Positions 63,475 through 64,000 of a DNA stretch of 64,000 nucleotides are shown piece after piece (position 1 is the first letter of the stretch; each line of letters starts with the position of its first letter). Source of the DNA: Elysia crispata (taxonomy: Eukaryota; Mollusca; Gastropoda; Plakobranchidae); the NCBI GenBank assembly GCA_033675545.1, contig JAWDGP010003607.1, positions 164,501-228,500 on the forward strand, in the 5' to 3' direction. A program made the position numbers and the translations under genes. The notes beneath the pieces were generated by a model. It did no database searches. It was not told the origin of the DNA and saw only the letters and a program-made list of their open reading frames with translations.

Positions 63475-63613
63475 TCACGTTACGGGAAGGTCTGTGTTGT
63501 CTTGGAATATTAACTTAACATGGGGATTGGAGTCAGACAAAGGTGTTGCACAAAATGGACAAATGGTTTCAAATCCATGAGAACCATGTGGTATGGCTAT
63601 CCTTGACCAAAAT
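63475..63613 (-). CDS. 3'-terminal exon of an unidentified protein with a CxxC pair
   Basis: On the minus strand an acceptor (TATCTTTTCACAG) opens at 63613 and 45 codons run to a TGA at 63475-63477, in phase after one split-codon base. The translation reads FWSRIAIPHGSHGFETICPF, then CATPLSDSNPHVKLIFQD and ends NTDLPVT. The CPFC pair with neighbouring His residues suggests half of a zinc-binding ribbon at the very C-terminus. Composition is clearly coding-like. The rest of the gene lies beyond the right edge of the window. I do not recognise the family. Confidence 0.6.
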
Positions 63614-64000
63614 CTGTGAAAAGATAAAAGTCTTGACATAAAAAAAAATAATGACAAATTTAAATCATTTTTTTCATAATATTAGGTTCAACTCTATTAT
63701 GCTTATTTCAAGTTTTAATTTCTGCCCTCAAATAAAAAATATATCCTAGCTAGTCTTACAAAGGCCAAAGAGTAACATTTAATTTAACTCAATCATTAAA
63801 AAGATTACATATTTTCATGAGGTAAACAAGCTTATTCTTGCCTAAACCAGAAATCTGAAGAATGGAGATGATAAATATAAAAAAGTTAATTTTTTAAAAA
63901 CAAAAGAAGCAGACTCCACACGCTGCTTGTTAAAACTTTGCATACACATGGAGCATAAACGTAACTGATCATGATTCCTCTTGAATAATAGTGTAAATCA

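Overview
The window is AT-rich animal nuclear DNA with spliced genes, long introns, GT-AG junctions, microsatellites and many decayed DNA transposons and LINEs. I infer a mollusc, most likely a gastropod, from the scattered TCTAGATC-type motifs and the repeat content. That is an impression, not a proof. No rRNA, tRNA, CRISPR array or intact autonomous mobile element was recognised.

Layout. (1) 1-10 kb, + strand: the 3' part of a type I membrane protein gene with three sushi (CCP) domains, one transmembrane segment and a long Asn/Ser-rich cytoplasmic tail; its first exons lie before the window. (2) 10-31 kb: gene-poor. It holds a candidate two-exon gene for an 88-residue protein (16.8-17.9 kb), a Harbinger-type transposase fossil, a pogo-type MITE, a LINE fragment, a weak candidate minus-strand exon (24.8 kb), and a nested cluster at 25.4-30.2 kb: a 3.27-kb hAT element with matching terminal repeats beside a tyrosine-recombinase-like fragment and a pogo/Tigger transposase remnant. 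(3) 31.3-47.8 kb, - strand: the complete CDIN1 gene (CDAN1-interacting nuclease 1, PD-(D/E)XK/TPD family) in 11 coding exons whose splice phases all join. (4) 51.6-56.9 kb, + strand: a four-exon gene for an 84-residue single-pass membrane microprotein, divergent from CDIN1. (5) 57-64 kb: mostly empty, ending in the 3'-terminal exon of an unidentified minus-strand gene.

CDIN1 and the microprotein gene carry TA-flanked non-autonomous elements in their introns or 5' flank: two copies of one 1.3-kb family (32.3 and 48.2 kb) and two copies of a pogo family (39.2 and 51.8 kb). The pogo copies contain CCAAT boxes, and the second holds a tandem CCAAT/poly-G array. I found no sign of an operon-like or defence-type system. 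The most distinctive observations are the molluscan CDIN1 with a long C-terminal extension and a shifted start, the unusual eight-cysteine third sushi domain, the two microprotein genes, and the two previously unnamed (to me) non-autonomous transposon families.
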